Below, piece by piece: positions 59,301 to 64,000 of a stretch of 64,000 bases of DNA (positions are counted from its first letter, which is position 1; every line of letters begins with the position of its first letter). Source of the stretch: Panopea generosa (lineage: Eukaryota; Mollusca; Bivalvia; Adapedonta; Hiatellidae); contig CM055898.1 of NCBI GenBank assembly GCA_029582155.1, forward strand, positions 30,830,020 through 30,894,019, read 5' to 3'. The notes under the pieces are model-generated. The model made no database searches, was not told the DNA's origin, and worked only from the letters and a program-made list of their open reading frames with translations. Both the position numbers and the translations under genes were made by a program.

Positions 59301-61851
59301 TGCTCAAGTACTGGTTAACCTTCAAGGGTCCCAGAAGAGAGTGGTTAGGATAACAGGTCATCTATTCGATGCCGATGGTATAAAAATGATGCCGAATATT
59401 AAAACAAACAAATCAATGTAAATCATGGAAGGGCCATAACGTACTGTATCGGAAAACACTCGACCAGAACACAGAAAACATATGTACTTTTACTACCCAC
59501 TGTTGTGTAGTTAAGAAGAAGTACTCTAAACAAGAACAGTGTTACATATGGATATATGTACCAACCAATACTATATGTGGTAAATAGCATAATATACGTA
59601 CGGACCAATACTATATGTGGTAAATAGCATAATATACGTACAGACCAATACTATATGTCGTAAATAGCATAATATACATATGGACCAATACTATATGTGG
59701 TAAATAGCATAATATAGGTATGGACCAATACACTATGTGGTAAATAGCATAATATATGTATGGACCAATACAATATGTGGTAAATAGCATAATATACGTA
59801 CGGACCAATACTATATGTGGTTAATAGCATAATATACATATGGACCAATACTATTATATATGTGGTAAATAGCATCATATACGTATGGACCAATACTATA
59901 TGTGGTAAATAGCATAATTAAGCACTGGCAATCATTTATTCAAACAATACAAAGATACATAAATAATTTGTGGCATTACCATTAAGACATTATGCAGTTC
60001 TTGTCTGCGTTTTTTCTCTTTGGCGTGTCTCTCCGTCACGTCCTGCAAGGTTTCCTGTAACTGGGACAGCTGATCCTGAAGAGTCGACAAACTCGACGTC
60101 TGAGATGCGAACAAGTGCTTGTGTCGCTGCATGACGGAGTTGGCGTGTCGGACTTCATTTTGAAACTGTATAGGCAGATCGACAGCCGTACGCTGGAGAG
60201 CTGATAGTTTGCGTTTCATTTGCTGAAATTTATCAAATTTGATTGTTATTCAATATTGTAACATAAACAGTATTATATCTAATTATAAATGCACAATACT
60301 AATACTTGTATTCTAGCAGCATTAATTTGACATTTCCATGAAATGTATAGAAACATCTCAATATTAAAATGTTCTTTTTAAACATTTTTAAAAGAGCAAT
60401 TGTGTCCTATATGATTCTAATTAACAGGGGTCGCCGAGGTCATGATGTCAGAAATGATGTACTCCTAGAGCTTGAAATGTATCTTGTAAATAAAATATTT
60501 TCCTTGAAATCTTTTTTTTGTGTGCATAAAATGAACACTTAATCTGATAACCTTTACTGATTACATGTAACACTAAGTTTTACTTCTGTAATGTATGTAG
60601 TTCTATTTCAGTGGGCACTCTACACTGCACTTTGTTTCGGGGCTGACCTTCAAGGCATAGTACTACCATTGGAAAAAGGAAGTGCTTCCATGGGGTAGTC
60701 GCATCAATACAGTTATAAATAATCCTTGTTCCTTCTTCTTTAAAAAAGCATTTTCATTATCTTAATGCTCATTTTTTTATTTGAATGGCATTATTGATGT
60801 ATTTTAAACATTTTGAAAGCATTGTCATATTTGAATTGTGAATTTAGAAAAAAAATGTGATGCTTGGAAATTGGGGTATGAATACATTATTTCGTAAGTC
60901 TACTTTCACTTTGTCGACAGTGTACACACTGAGCAGAAAAAATCTCTTATATGACAAATGACCCCTACTTTTCTCATCATATTTTGGTAGTGCAGAGGTT
61001 TCACTTCTTTCATTTGGGATTCTCTATGAATGACAAGCCATTAAACTTTTATTATTTACTAAAGAATAAAGAACAAAAATCAATGGTGGGGTTACACCTC
61101 AAGAATGTGTGCTGTTATCCCAGTGTTTAAATTACAAACGGTGGCCTATTTACCAAGCAGAGTGCCTATTTGAGAACATGCATGTATATTAGCCAGATTT
61201 TTTTCTTGTTGCCAAAAACAATTCAAGTACCATATAGTATATAGATTTTTTTTAAATGTTCATTAACATTCACTTAAATACCTTTAAAATAAATATGACT
61301 TAATGTCAATTTGTTTTAAACTCTCAAGATGATATGAGAAAATACAACAAAGGAAGACATATAAGAAATGCAACACAGGAAGAGATATGAAAACAAAACA
61401 AATTAAGCATGATTGTATATAACCATATCCTACAGTAATTATTGTCTGTTGATGATATTGGTTATTTGAGATGTTTCTGAATAATGTAACCTGCATATTT
61501 GGTGTCAATTTTTCATTTCCAAGTAAGTCCCCTCTTAATTTTTCACATCTCTTCCTGTGTGGCATTCTCATATGAGTATATTAGTTCATATCTCACAAGT
61601 ACTAAAAAATTAAAAGCCATGCCTTAACAAATTCATGAATTACTATACCACATGTAACCTACATCGAGTTCCTTTTTGAACTTCATGGCTGATTCTATAA
61701 CTGTTTCTCTGAATTTTGTCTCATTTTCATACTGTCCCTGCAAACCAGAAACTTCTTCCCTGCTGCACTGGAGGTTGCTTCTTATCTGCGCAAGTTTCAG
61801 GTACAACATTGCATTCTCCGTCTCCAGAGATCCAATTCTTTCATCTTTTAC
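32123..61851 (-). CDS. KIF25: Kinesin-14 motor, KIF25-like (gene, 5' partial)
   Basis: Joined exons 61851-61663, 60222-59980, 58793-58705, 57338-57296, 56533-56481, 54948-54874, 54426-54277, 53127-52966, 49098-48908, 35490-35323, 34262-34107 and 32331-32123. All junctions are GT-AG and in phase, and the total is exactly 575 codons plus stop. Residues 1-144 are coiled coil. The neck and motor start at [14 protein letters not shown] (145-158), the kinesin-14 signature of a C-terminal motor. Motor motifs: P-loop GQTGSGKT (240-247), switch I SSRSH (365-369), switch II DLAGSE (447-452), NKSLSAL (471-477), then [20 protein letters not shown]. The tail [13 protein letters not shown] and a short basic end match KIF25 as I remember it. 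Kinesin-14 motors are minus-end-directed microtubule ATPases. Human KIF25 has been linked to centrosome positioning (from memory). The first exon lies beyond 61851. Confidence 0.93.
32405..32662 (-). repeat. tRNA-derived SINE, family A, minus-strand copy (tail-less)
   Basis: Reverse complement has a degenerate head, GTTTGAATCCCTGTCTGGCT-type box B, the body with AAAATAATCAGTTACATGTG and GTTTGAGTACTGG, and CTCGAAGGTATAAAAATGAT. The AATC tail is missing. Confidence 0.8.
32762..32965 (+). repeat. tRNA-derived SINE, family B
   Basis: Head AGTGGTCTAGACGTAAGGCA with box A character and GTGGGTTCAATCC as box B. The body includes GATGCTCAGCATTTAGAGGA, TAGTTCTAGGTCTGG, AGTATAATGTGACTGAGTGG and GGTATCATG. 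Shared with 26130 (minus strand) and 56608. Confidence 0.8.
33459..33692 (-). mobile_element. MITE family 1 (TTAA-flanked), minus-strand copy
   Basis: TTAA at 33455-33458 and 33693-33696. Begins CCCTTTACTCCATAGATATG and ends GTCTATATGAAGTAAAGGG. It has the foldback core (GCAGGAAGAGTTCAGATTGC and its partner GAGCACTTCCTGCACTG) and about three copies of the 25-bp CTATATTAGAGGTGTCCAAA-type subunit near its right end. Confidence 0.92.
33855..34050 (+). repeat. SINE-like repeat family E
   Basis: Head CTAGTGGTACAGTATCATGG, B-box-like GTAGATTCAATAC, then TTGGTATTGGTTTTACCCAG, AAGTTTTAAGATCTTGCTTC and AATGTAAAATCAATAAG. Confidence 0.65.
34107..34262 (-). CDS. KIF25: Kinesin exon 11
   Basis: The acceptor is ATTACAG and the donor GTATTG is at 34106. 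Encodes [51 protein letters not shown]. These are the loop 12, helix alpha4 and alpha5 regions of the motor, with the conserved microtubule-binding [10 protein letters not shown]. Confidence 0.95.
34438..34511 (-). repeat. SINE family A copy with large internal deletion
   Basis: Reverse complement joins the tRNA-like head GCCATGTCCGATTAGCTGAT directly to the 3' end (TTTGTTAGCCCTCACTGACA, GACGCTAAGTATTCAATCAA). Most of the body is missing. Confidence 0.75.
34605..34846 (+). repeat. tRNA-derived SINE, family A, 5' truncated copy
   Basis: ATTATCAATCCAGGAGTCTT, GGGTTTGAATCCC (box B), GTTGGAAAGTTATCATTTAC, TACTTGAGTATTGCTTGACC and ATAAAAATGATACTAAATAT follow the family A order. Confidence 0.82.
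35323..35490 (-). CDS. KIF25: Kinesin exon 10: variable insert and switch II
   Basis: The acceptor is CATTTTAG and the donor GTAAGC is at 35322. The first 40 residues ([20 protein letters not shown] and following) are a Ser/Gln-rich insert; the last part reads [15 protein letters not shown], containing switch II. The preceding intron is the 13.4-kb one. Confidence 0.94.
35688..35819. mobile_element. Small MITE family 3, copy 1
   Basis: Inverted ends: CTTACGTATGTGCTCATTTA on the left and AAATGAGCATGAATGTAAGA on the right, about 130 bp apart. Related copies lie at 53460-53594 and about 58127-58206. Confidence 0.65.
36096..36297 (+). mobile_element. MITE family 1, copy with degraded left end
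   Basis: The right end ATCTATGGAGTAAAGGG with TTAA at 36298-36301 is intact. The left end is strongly mutated (CACTTTGCTCCATGAGCA). One arm of the foldback core is shortened. Confidence 0.82.
36302..36880. other. Kinesin intron, no feature recognised
   Basis: AT-rich. Two short related segments around 36470-36500 and 36535-36600 (TCCATGC, ATAAATAATG), otherwise unique. Confidence 0.5.
36890..37440. repeat. 66/69-bp satellite block
   Basis: About eight tandem units: ACTGAAACAACTCACTACTC, TCTATCATATTTCATACTGA, AACAATTCACTGTCATAGAT, CAGTAAAAT. Units differ by presence or absence of a 3-bp CTA step. The half-unit TTTCATACTGAAACAATTCA resembles the unit of the array starting at about 37780. Confidence 0.95.
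37441..37779. repeat. Degenerate bridge between two satellite blocks
   Basis: Scattered motifs such as TTTCATACTCTGAAAGCA and CTATTCACTGCCAACA link the 66/69-bp block to the 55-bp array, suggesting one older array. Confidence 0.55.
37780..39485. repeat. 54-55-bp satellite with 109-bp higher-order repeat
   Basis: About 30 units containing TGCTGCCATTTCACTTGTTT, CAACTGAAACTATTCATTGC and CAACTATCATGTAC. Each unit has a palindrome or near-palindrome GTTTCAATTGAAAC or GTTTCAACTGAAAC. Between about 38,890 and 39,300 two alternating variants form a dimeric 109-bp higher-order unit repeated about four times almost perfectly. Confidence 0.95.
39752..41942. repeat. Hexamer-derived satellite, then 30-bp unit array
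   Basis: 39752-40800 is built from CAGTGT, CAGTAT and TATCAC type hexamers. 40801-41942 is a regular array of GTGTAGATGCAGATCAGTGT followed by ATCTGTATCA or ATCTGTATTA (30 bp). Larger blocks of several units recur in the second part. Reading frames without stops ([10 protein letters not shown] and similar) are by-products. Confidence 0.95.
41943..42282. other. Kinesin intron, no feature recognised
   Basis: Unique AT-rich sequence between the satellite and a dispersed repeat. Confidence 0.5.
42283..43060. repeat. Dispersed repeat with GCTCACCTG ends (tentative)
   Basis: Begins AACAAGAGGGTCAAAAG and GATATGCTCACCTGATGT; a related AACAAGTGGTACAAAAAGCA with AGCTCACCT recurs at 42789, and an inverted TGCTCAGGTGAGCTT is near 43035. 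From memory, sequences of the AACAAGAGGG to GCTCACCTG type are common in bivalve genomes; not verified here. Confidence 0.4.
43110..43232. repeat. ~28-bp tandem repeat, about four copies
   Basis: Unit TTTTTTCTAATATTACCGGT followed by AATTAG or a variant. The copies contain ATTACCGGTAAT, a palindrome. Confidence 0.88.
43615..43975. mobile_element. MITE family 2, two copies in opposite orientation
   Basis: 43615-43785 reads as the minus-strand form (ends include ACTTGAACCAGTCTATAATC and GTTGGTGAAACTGGAGCC). 43840-43975 is a plus-strand partial copy (AAGCAGCCAGAAGATC, GACTGGTTCCAG, GATTATATAATAGATAA). Both resemble 18951-19454. Confidence 0.65.
44375..44505 (+). repeat. SINE family D, diverged copy
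   Basis: TTGAGTGGTCTCAGGAACAT, GTGGTTGCGGATTCCCCAT and AGAAAGTTTGCCAGTTGCTA with GGTTCTATCTGG follow the order of the better-preserved copy next to it. Confidence 0.6.
44521..44750 (+). repeat. tRNA-Leu/Ser-like SINE, family D, best copy
   Basis: Head GGAGAGTGGTCTAAGGCACC resembles Leu/Ser tRNA A-box sequence. Box B is GTAGGTTTGAGTCC. The body has GCTCCAAAAACTTTATGTGA, TTACTTGCGGAAGGACAG, GTCTGAGGTCTTCC, and the 3' end AACTGGATATGCC with TGTTGAAAATGGCGTTAAAC, then an A-rich tail. Confidence 0.85.
45159..45322. mobile_element. Possible hAT-like MITE
   Basis: Starts CAGGGCTTGAAATTTC and ends GAATTTTCCAGCCCTG, imperfect inverted ends. CAGGGC ends are typical of hAT-type elements. No clean 8-base target duplication is visible (only AGAAG on both sides). 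Confidence 0.5.
45323..45841. mobile_element. Foldback element with ~125-bp inverted repeats
   Basis: Left arm (AGAAGGATAGGAAACTTGCA, CTCCTGACTAAATGTTGAT, CACACGAAGGATT and onward to about 45447) is the reverse complement, with scattered mismatches, of 45716-45841. The inner part includes AACTTCTATTCATCTTAGGA. A related copy without the left arm is at 56817-57235. Confidence 0.78.
46195..46316. repeat. ~34-bp tandem repeat
   Basis: About three units of GTGAATTTAATGAGCACATG followed by AATTTTTGTGACAT. More diverged relatives lie just upstream from 46085. Confidence 0.85.
46317..47085. other. Kinesin intron, no feature recognised
   Basis: Short open frames on both strands near 46256-46579 overlap each other and show no motif. 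Judged non-coding. Confidence 0.45.
47090..47275 (-). repeat. Possible tRNA-derived SINE, minus strand
   Basis: Reverse complement has a tRNA-like head with GTGGTAGAGTACTAGACCCA (box A like) and AGAGGTTCAATCCCC (box B like), then CTTGAGCAAAACACTTTC. No second copy was seen. Confidence 0.5.
47376..47461. repeat. (GAAT)n microsatellite
   Basis: About 20 GAAT units with few interruptions. Confidence 0.97.
47680..48790. other. Kinesin intron, no feature recognised
   Basis: Unique AT-rich sequence. Confidence 0.5.
48799..48826 (+). repeat. SINE family A 3' fragment
   Basis: CATCTGTTAGCCCTCGATGG with CATAAT, the sequence just before the tail of family A, lies about 80 bases beyond the end of a kinesin exon. 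Confidence 0.55.
48908..49098 (-). CDS. KIF25: Kinesin exon 9: switch I region
   Basis: The acceptor is TTGTAACAG and the donor GTAAGA is at 48907. Encodes [40 protein letters not shown], then a variable [25 protein letters not shown] is switch I. The usual Asn before EHSSRSH in most kinesins is His here. Confidence 0.95.
49290..49480 (+). repeat. tRNA-derived SINE, family C (copy 3)
   Basis: Head GTCGTGGATAGAGTGAGGGC, box B CAGATTCAATCCCC, body ACACTCAGTACTCA, TACCCAGGAAGTC, GAGAGCAGTTC and the end TTAGTATAACC. Confidence 0.8.
49846..50303 (+). mobile_element. MITE family 1 with internal 25-bp minisatellite
   Basis: Ends CCCTTTACTTCATATAGACG and ATGGAGTAAAGGG, left flank TTAA, right flank TTAT (mutated). 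Between about 49857 and 50130 the 25-bp subunit AGACGCCTTTGGACACCTCT followed by AATAT is present 11 times; other copies in this window have one to three. The foldback core is intact (50190-50250). Confidence 0.93.
50310..51150. other. Kinesin intron, no feature recognised
   Basis: Unique AT-rich sequence. The pair AAGCGCTGGGG (50671) and AAGCACTGGGG (50930) suggests an old inverted or direct repeat but is too short to classify. Confidence 0.45.
51153..51411 (+). repeat. tRNA-derived SINE, family A
   Basis: GAGTAGCTCGTCTGAGTATA head, GAGTTTGAATCCC box B, ACAGTTTCCGTGATGATTGA, GTGAGAAAGTTATCAGTTTC, GTGTGCTTGAGTACTGGTTA, GGTTAGGTTAACTGATCATC and the 3' end. Confidence 0.87.
51665..52077. repeat. 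AT-rich palindromic tandem array 1
   Basis: About 43-bp units of TATATAAACAATGTAAACAT, TGTATATATAAACATTGTAT and AC. Each unit includes the palindrome ACAATGTAAACATTGT (inverted arms separated by two bases). Open frames on the minus strand (FIYVYNVYI) are by-products. Confidence 0.95.
52080..52610. other. Kinesin intron between two related arrays
   Basis: Unique sequence with no recognised feature. It separates two arrays of the same unit. Confidence 0.5.
52620..52818. repeat. AT-rich palindromic tandem array 2
   Basis: Same 43-bp unit as 51665-52077, in the same orientation, about four to five copies. Confidence 0.95.
52966..53127 (-). CDS. KIF25: Kinesin exon 8
   Basis: The acceptor is TTTTTGCAG and the donor GTAAGG is at 52965. 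Encodes [40 protein letters not shown], then [28 protein letters not shown] is the conserved kinesin core strand and helix. Confidence 0.95.
53460..53594. mobile_element. Small MITE family 3, copy 2
   Basis: Inverted ends GAATCTTACATTTGTGCTC and GAGCACTTATGTAAGATTC. Flanking sequence from 53195 is also shared with 57842-58130, so the MITE sits in a larger dispersed repeat. Confidence 0.75.
53600..54276. other. Kinesin intron; SINE family A fragment at 54072-54145
   Basis: 54072-54145 on the minus strand carries the SINE family A box B region (GAGTTTGAATCCCAGTCAGG). The rest is unique. Confidence 0.6.
54277..54426 (-). CDS. KIF25: Kinesin exon 7: P-loop
   Basis: The acceptor is TTTCAG and the donor GTAGTT is at 54276. 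Encodes [57 protein letters not shown] is the ATP-binding P-loop, unaltered. The [19 protein letters not shown] loop is longer than in most kinesins and fits KIF25. Confidence 0.96.
54874..54948 (-). CDS. KIF25: Kinesin exon 6
   Basis: The acceptor is GTTTTTAG and the donor GTAAGT is at 54873. Encodes [20 protein letters not shown] and SLLDG, the conserved VF-x-EV-x-P segment ahead of the P-loop. VYAPAEKQ is KIF25-like. Confidence 0.94.
55160..55445 (+). repeat. tRNA-derived SINE, family A, best full-length copy
   Basis: Head GGCCCGTTTAGCTCAGTCGG has a textbook box A (TAGCTCAGTCGG), and GTGAGTTCGAATCCCCC has box B. The body contains GTGTCTCATTATCATTTTTC, GTGGGAAAGTTATCAGTTAC, GTGCTCGAGTACTGGTTAAT, GGTTAGGTTAACTGATCGTC, TTAGCCCTCGATGGCATAAA and a tail of AATC repeats. 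The tRNA-like part lacks a closed acceptor stem and continues into the body, so it is a SINE and not a tRNA gene. Confidence 0.93.
55450..56480. other. Kinesin intron with a short direct repeat
   Basis: A roughly 120-bp segment is duplicated (about 55445-55560 and 55565-55680): CTAAGTCCATCAGA-type, TTAGCCCTCTAGCA and TCGGACCCATTTCTGAATCT-type words occur in both. The rest is unique. Confidence 0.65.
56481..56533 (-). CDS. KIF25: Kinesin exon 5
   Basis: The acceptor is TTTACAG and the donor GTAAGC is at 56480. A 53-bp exon encoding [17 protein letters not shown] plus a split Arg. The KVFEFER pattern is the kinesin strand beta3 (usual F-x-FD). Confidence 0.9.
56608..56775 (+). repeat. SINE family B copy
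   Basis: Head AGTGGTGGTCTTGGGGTAGA, box B-like GTGAGTTAGATACTC, then TTGGCATTCAGTATTTTGAG, AAAGGTCTAGGAATGGTTTG. Confidence 0.68.
56817..57235. mobile_element. Foldback element, partial second copy
   Basis: Shares AACTTCCATTCATCTCAGGA (also a second time at 56930), AGTTGCCTGTGAATTCTGAA, TTGCCAAATATTTAATCC and ATCAACATTTAATC with 45323-45841. The long left inverted arm is missing. Confidence 0.65.
57296..57338 (-). CDS. KIF25: Kinesin exon 4 (43-bp microexon)
   Basis: The acceptor is TATCTCACCAG and the donor GTAAGT is at 57295. Encodes [14 protein letters not shown] after a split Thr. Accepted because its phases (1 base in, 0 out) are exactly those required between exons 3 and 5. Confidence 0.85.
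57635..57800. repeat. Dispersed repeat shared with 63430-63600
   Basis: Both copies contain ATTTTACACTACAGAGACAA, GTTATTGAACAGGATGCCCG-type sequence and CTCTTTAAA. Nature unknown. Confidence 0.6.
57842..58206. repeat. Dispersed repeat, includes MITE family 3 copy 3
   Basis: Similar over most of its length to 53195-53600. The small inverted-end element is at about 58127-58206 (AATCTTACATTCGTGCTCAG and CACTAATGCAAGATCCTC), shortened. Confidence 0.6.
58347..58542 (+). mobile_element. MITE family 2, single copy
   Basis: Starts GCTCCTATTTCACCATGTTG and ends TTGGAGAAACAAGAGCC, inverted to each other. The internal GATCATGATTTTAGACTGGC matches the units at 18951. Confidence 0.75.
58705..58793 (-). 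CDS. KIF25: Kinesin exon 3: neck and first motor strand
   Basis: The acceptor is TTTGCAG and the donor GTATGT is at 58704. Encodes [20 protein letters not shown] and GGEDAKMLG plus a split Thr. (L)RGNIRV-x-CRVRP is the kinesin-14 neck/motor junction and RVRP contacts the nucleotide base. Places the motor C-terminal to the coiled coil. Confidence 0.95.
59138..59415 (+). repeat. tRNA-derived SINE, family A
   Basis: GTCATACGTGTCACTATCAA, GTGAGTTTGAATCG (box B), GTTGCCATGATGATTGCTAT, GTGAGAAAGTTATCATTTGC, TGTGCTCAAGTACTGGTTAA and GGTTAGGATAACAGGTCATC. Confidence 0.85.
59553..59920. repeat. 40-bp tandem repeat, about nine copies
   Basis: Unit GGACCAATACTATATGTGGT followed by AAATAGCATAATATACGTAC, with small variants. 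Confidence 0.95.
59980..60222 (-). CDS. KIF25: Kinesin exon 2 (of those visible): coiled coil
   Basis: The acceptor is AAATTTCAG and the donor GTAATG is at 59979. Encodes 81 residues starting [20 protein letters not shown] and including [20 protein letters not shown] and [13 protein letters not shown], with heptad-type Leu spacing. Leads directly into the motor neck. Confidence 0.9.
60223..61662. other. Kinesin intron, no feature recognised
   Basis: AT-rich intronic sequence. The open frame at 61284-61571 has no motif and no suitable splice phase. Confidence 0.5.
61663..61851 (-). CDS. KIF25: Kinesin exon 1 (first visible): coiled coil
   Basis: The acceptor is TTTCTTCCTAG and the donor GTAGGT is at 61662. 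Encodes 63 residues starting [20 protein letters not shown], continuing [20 protein letters not shown] and ending KFKKELD. Charged helical sequence with heptad spacing. It begins in phase 0, so at least one more upstream exon exists. Confidence 0.88.
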
Positions 61852-62209
61852 CTAGGAAGAAATTAAAATGTTTTACATAAGTTCAAATATCACTCATCAT
61901 TTAATTTTGGCAACCAGGTCTTTATCAAAATGAATATTGTCCAAGCTAAGTATACTAAAAATGAGGGTTCGATCATGTCACAGTCTGCACAAAATTGTTA
62001 AAGTTTTCCCGACAAGAGGGGCAATCGGAAATTTTTGAGACAGAGGCATTCCCATAGAAACTATGCAATTAGTTAAAATTTGAAAGTTAATTTTATGCCT
62101 TGTTTAAACAGATGCCCAGAAACCCCTTAGAGTAAAATCTGCCCAAAATCTCCTCAGAAAATACAAAAAAAAATTGCAGGTACAAACATATTTCCGAGAT
62201 ATTTCCTTG

Positions 62210-62640
62210 GAGTTTATGTCGCACCACGGAGAAAAGGCTTGTCATGGAGTGAACACAATGTGGTAGAACATTTATAAAGACCAGGAATAGTACAGGAAAT
62301 AGTTCACTGCCCTGGGGTTACTCTGCTAACTACTGGTACCTGGTCAGATGTAGCACCTATCCACTATAACCTGCTGCGTTTAAGTCCACTGATGAAGGAC
62401 CTGATCCAGCTGTTTAATATGTTTCCACAGATGCCATAGTGGCAGTCACTCATGTGAGATGCAGTCAAATGCCTTACTGAAGTCAAGGATAGCTTGGTCA
62501 TGTTGTTTGCCTTTCAATGTCTAAGGATGATGTCATTATGTGTGCAAAGGTGAGAAGTTGGTTCTCACAACTACATCTTGCCTTAAATCCATGTAAGCAG
62601 TCTTGTTTCTGTTAAGATGCTTTATCACACTAATGACAAC
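62210..62640 (-). pseudogene. Non-LTR retrotransposon reverse transcriptase fragment (inverted part)
   Basis: Minus-strand reading across several frames gives VVISVIKHLNRNK, SCENQLLTF, QAILDFSKAFDCISHE, WIRSFI and GATSDQVPVVS, the order of reverse transcriptase motifs in LINE ORF2 proteins (DFSKAFD is the domain A motif). Stops and frameshifts throughout. Confidence 0.85.
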
Positions 62641-62643
62641 ATC

Positions 62644-62880
62644 TGGAGCCAGCATACAAAGGACGAGGTGTCACAGTTTGAGGCAGTCCAAACAAGAACT
62701 GGTAGATACACCACAAAAACATGACCAGTGTTACATCTATGCTGGACTATTTAAAGTGGGATACACTTAAAACATGATGCACCATAGTCCAGGCTACAAA
62801 GTTTTACAAGATTGTGAATGACCTTGTTGACATCCCTCCCTCAGACTACCTTTTAACAGAATTTGATCAGGCCATTAGAA
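62644..62880 (+). pseudogene. Non-LTR retrotransposon ORF2 C-terminal fragment (sense part)
   Basis: Plus-strand reading gives WSQHTKDEVSQFEAVQTRTG, then in a shifted frame SVTSMLDYLKW and VNDLVDIPPSDYLL. This matches the region just downstream of reverse transcriptase in LINE ORF2. Cut by the N gap. Confidence 0.82.
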
Positions 62881-63380
62881 NNNNNNNNNNNNNNNNNNNN
62901 NNNNNNNNNNNNNNNNNNNNNNNNNNNNNNNNNNNNNNNNNNNNNNNNNNNNNNNNNNNNNNNNNNNNNNNNNNNNNNNNNNNNNNNNNNNNNNNNNNNN
63001 NNNNNNNNNNNNNNNNNNNNNNNNNNNNNNNNNNNNNNNNNNNNNNNNNNNNNNNNNNNNNNNNNNNNNNNNNNNNNNNNNNNNNNNNNNNNNNNNNNNN
63101 NNNNNNNNNNNNNNNNNNNNNNNNNNNNNNNNNNNNNNNNNNNNNNNNNNNNNNNNNNNNNNNNNNNNNNNNNNNNNNNNNNNNNNNNNNNNNNNNNNNN
63201 NNNNNNNNNNNNNNNNNNNNNNNNNNNNNNNNNNNNNNNNNNNNNNNNNNNNNNNNNNNNNNNNNNNNNNNNNNNNNNNNNNNNNNNNNNNNNNNNNNNN
63301 NNNNNNNNNNNNNNNNNNNNNNNNNNNNNNNNNNNNNNNNNNNNNNNNNNNNNNNNNNNNNNNNNNNNNNNNNNNNNNNN
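62881..63380. other. Assembly gap (500 N)
   Basis: Exactly 500 undetermined bases, probably a scaffold placeholder and not a measured length. Reading frames drawn through it are artefacts. Confidence 0.99.
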
Positions 63381-64000
63381 AAGATGCATCATTTCTGTGA
63401 ACAATAAAGATGGAAAGTTTATTGTCAACAAAATTAGATAATTTTACACTACAGAGACAAATACAATATAAATTATTGAACGGAATATCCATAATATAGA
63501 TGTTTGATATAAATGTGCAGTTTTAATGCTAACATTGTAAACTTATCAGCGATATAGGGATGCCTCTTTAAATTTTGCAAGAATTAAAGCACCAGCAATT
63601 TTGTAGGAGTGACCAATGCATAATGGCAGTGTTCTAGGCCTAAATTAAAAAAATGTTTGTTTGCTGCTTCCGGTTGTCCAAAACATTCCCACCGTTCAGG
63701 AAAAATATATTGGGTGTCTTTTTTGGTGTTCATTTAAAATATTCTCTGTCATTACATGTCCTTAAAAAGATTTTCTGATTCATTAAAAAAAAAAAAAATT
63801 ACCAACCTACCTTCCTACCTACATACCTATCTACCTTACCACCCCTAAATGGTCAGAAGTGGCAAAAAGCAATTTATTAAGGGTGGCCCTACATATGTAA
63901 CTTTGTGATAAAAAACAACACAAATCTTCTGCTTTAAGCCTCATTAAACTTCCGAAATGCACACTTTTTGATAATAACAAAAATGATTGTAATTAAATGT
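63381..64000. other. Sequence after the gap, no gene seen
   Basis: 63430-63600 repeats 57635-57800. The rest is unique AT-rich sequence with a CTAC-type run near 63808-63840. Confidence 0.5.

Noticed and set aside
62814-63492. Long open frames across the N stretch
   Set aside because: They are made of undetermined bases; only the LINE-like residues before the gap are real.

Overview
This is a eukaryotic (metazoan) genomic window: AT-rich, with GT-AG spliced genes, multi-kilobase introns, tRNA-derived SINEs, mariner and MITE transposons, LINE remnants and satellite arrays. The protein and repeat types suggest a lophotrochozoan, most likely a bivalve mollusc. That placement is an inference; nothing in the window names the species.

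Two protein-coding genes converge on a repeat-rich spacer. (1) On the plus strand, 4535-26613, eight phase-compatible exons encode at least 771 residues of a type I membrane protein that I do not recognise as a named family. Its order is a 9-residue MPQNR-type repeat, an EMI-like six-cysteine domain ending CCPGY, a long Met/Pro/Arg-rich segment, a helical six-cysteine module encoded by two similar-sized exons, an acidic Thr/Pro stalk, one transmembrane helix followed by CCCC and basic residues, and a cytoplasmic tail with two PPxY motifs. The exon carrying the start and signal peptide was not found. (2) On the minus strand, 61851-32123, twelve phase-compatible exons encode the last 575 residues of a kinesin-14 motor whose closest match in my memory is KIF25: a coiled coil, then the motor, then a short basic tail. 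All nucleotide-binding motifs are present. The 5' end lies beyond the 500-base N gap or outside the window.

Layout: 1-4500, upstream sequence with a 25-27 bp VNTR and microsatellites; 4535-26613, the membrane protein gene, whose introns carry 43-bp, 39-bp and 61-bp minisatellites, a decayed mariner element and several SINEs; 26614-32122, convergent spacer; 32123-61851, the kinesin gene. The kinesin intron 35491-48907 (about 13.4 kb) holds roughly 5 kb of satellite DNA (36.9-41.9 kb). Other kinesin introns hold AT-rich palindromic arrays, SINEs and MITEs. From 62.2 kb there is a LINE fragment with one part inverted, cut by an assembly gap.

For novelty, the best candidates are the membrane protein's domain architecture, a TTAA-flanked (piggyBac-like) foldback MITE family with one copy that has grown an internal 25-bp minisatellite, a dimeric higher-order repeat inside a kinesin intron, and a mariner copy whose third catalytic region is replaced by a 22-base G run. 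I saw no operon-like or defence-type system; the window is not prokaryotic.
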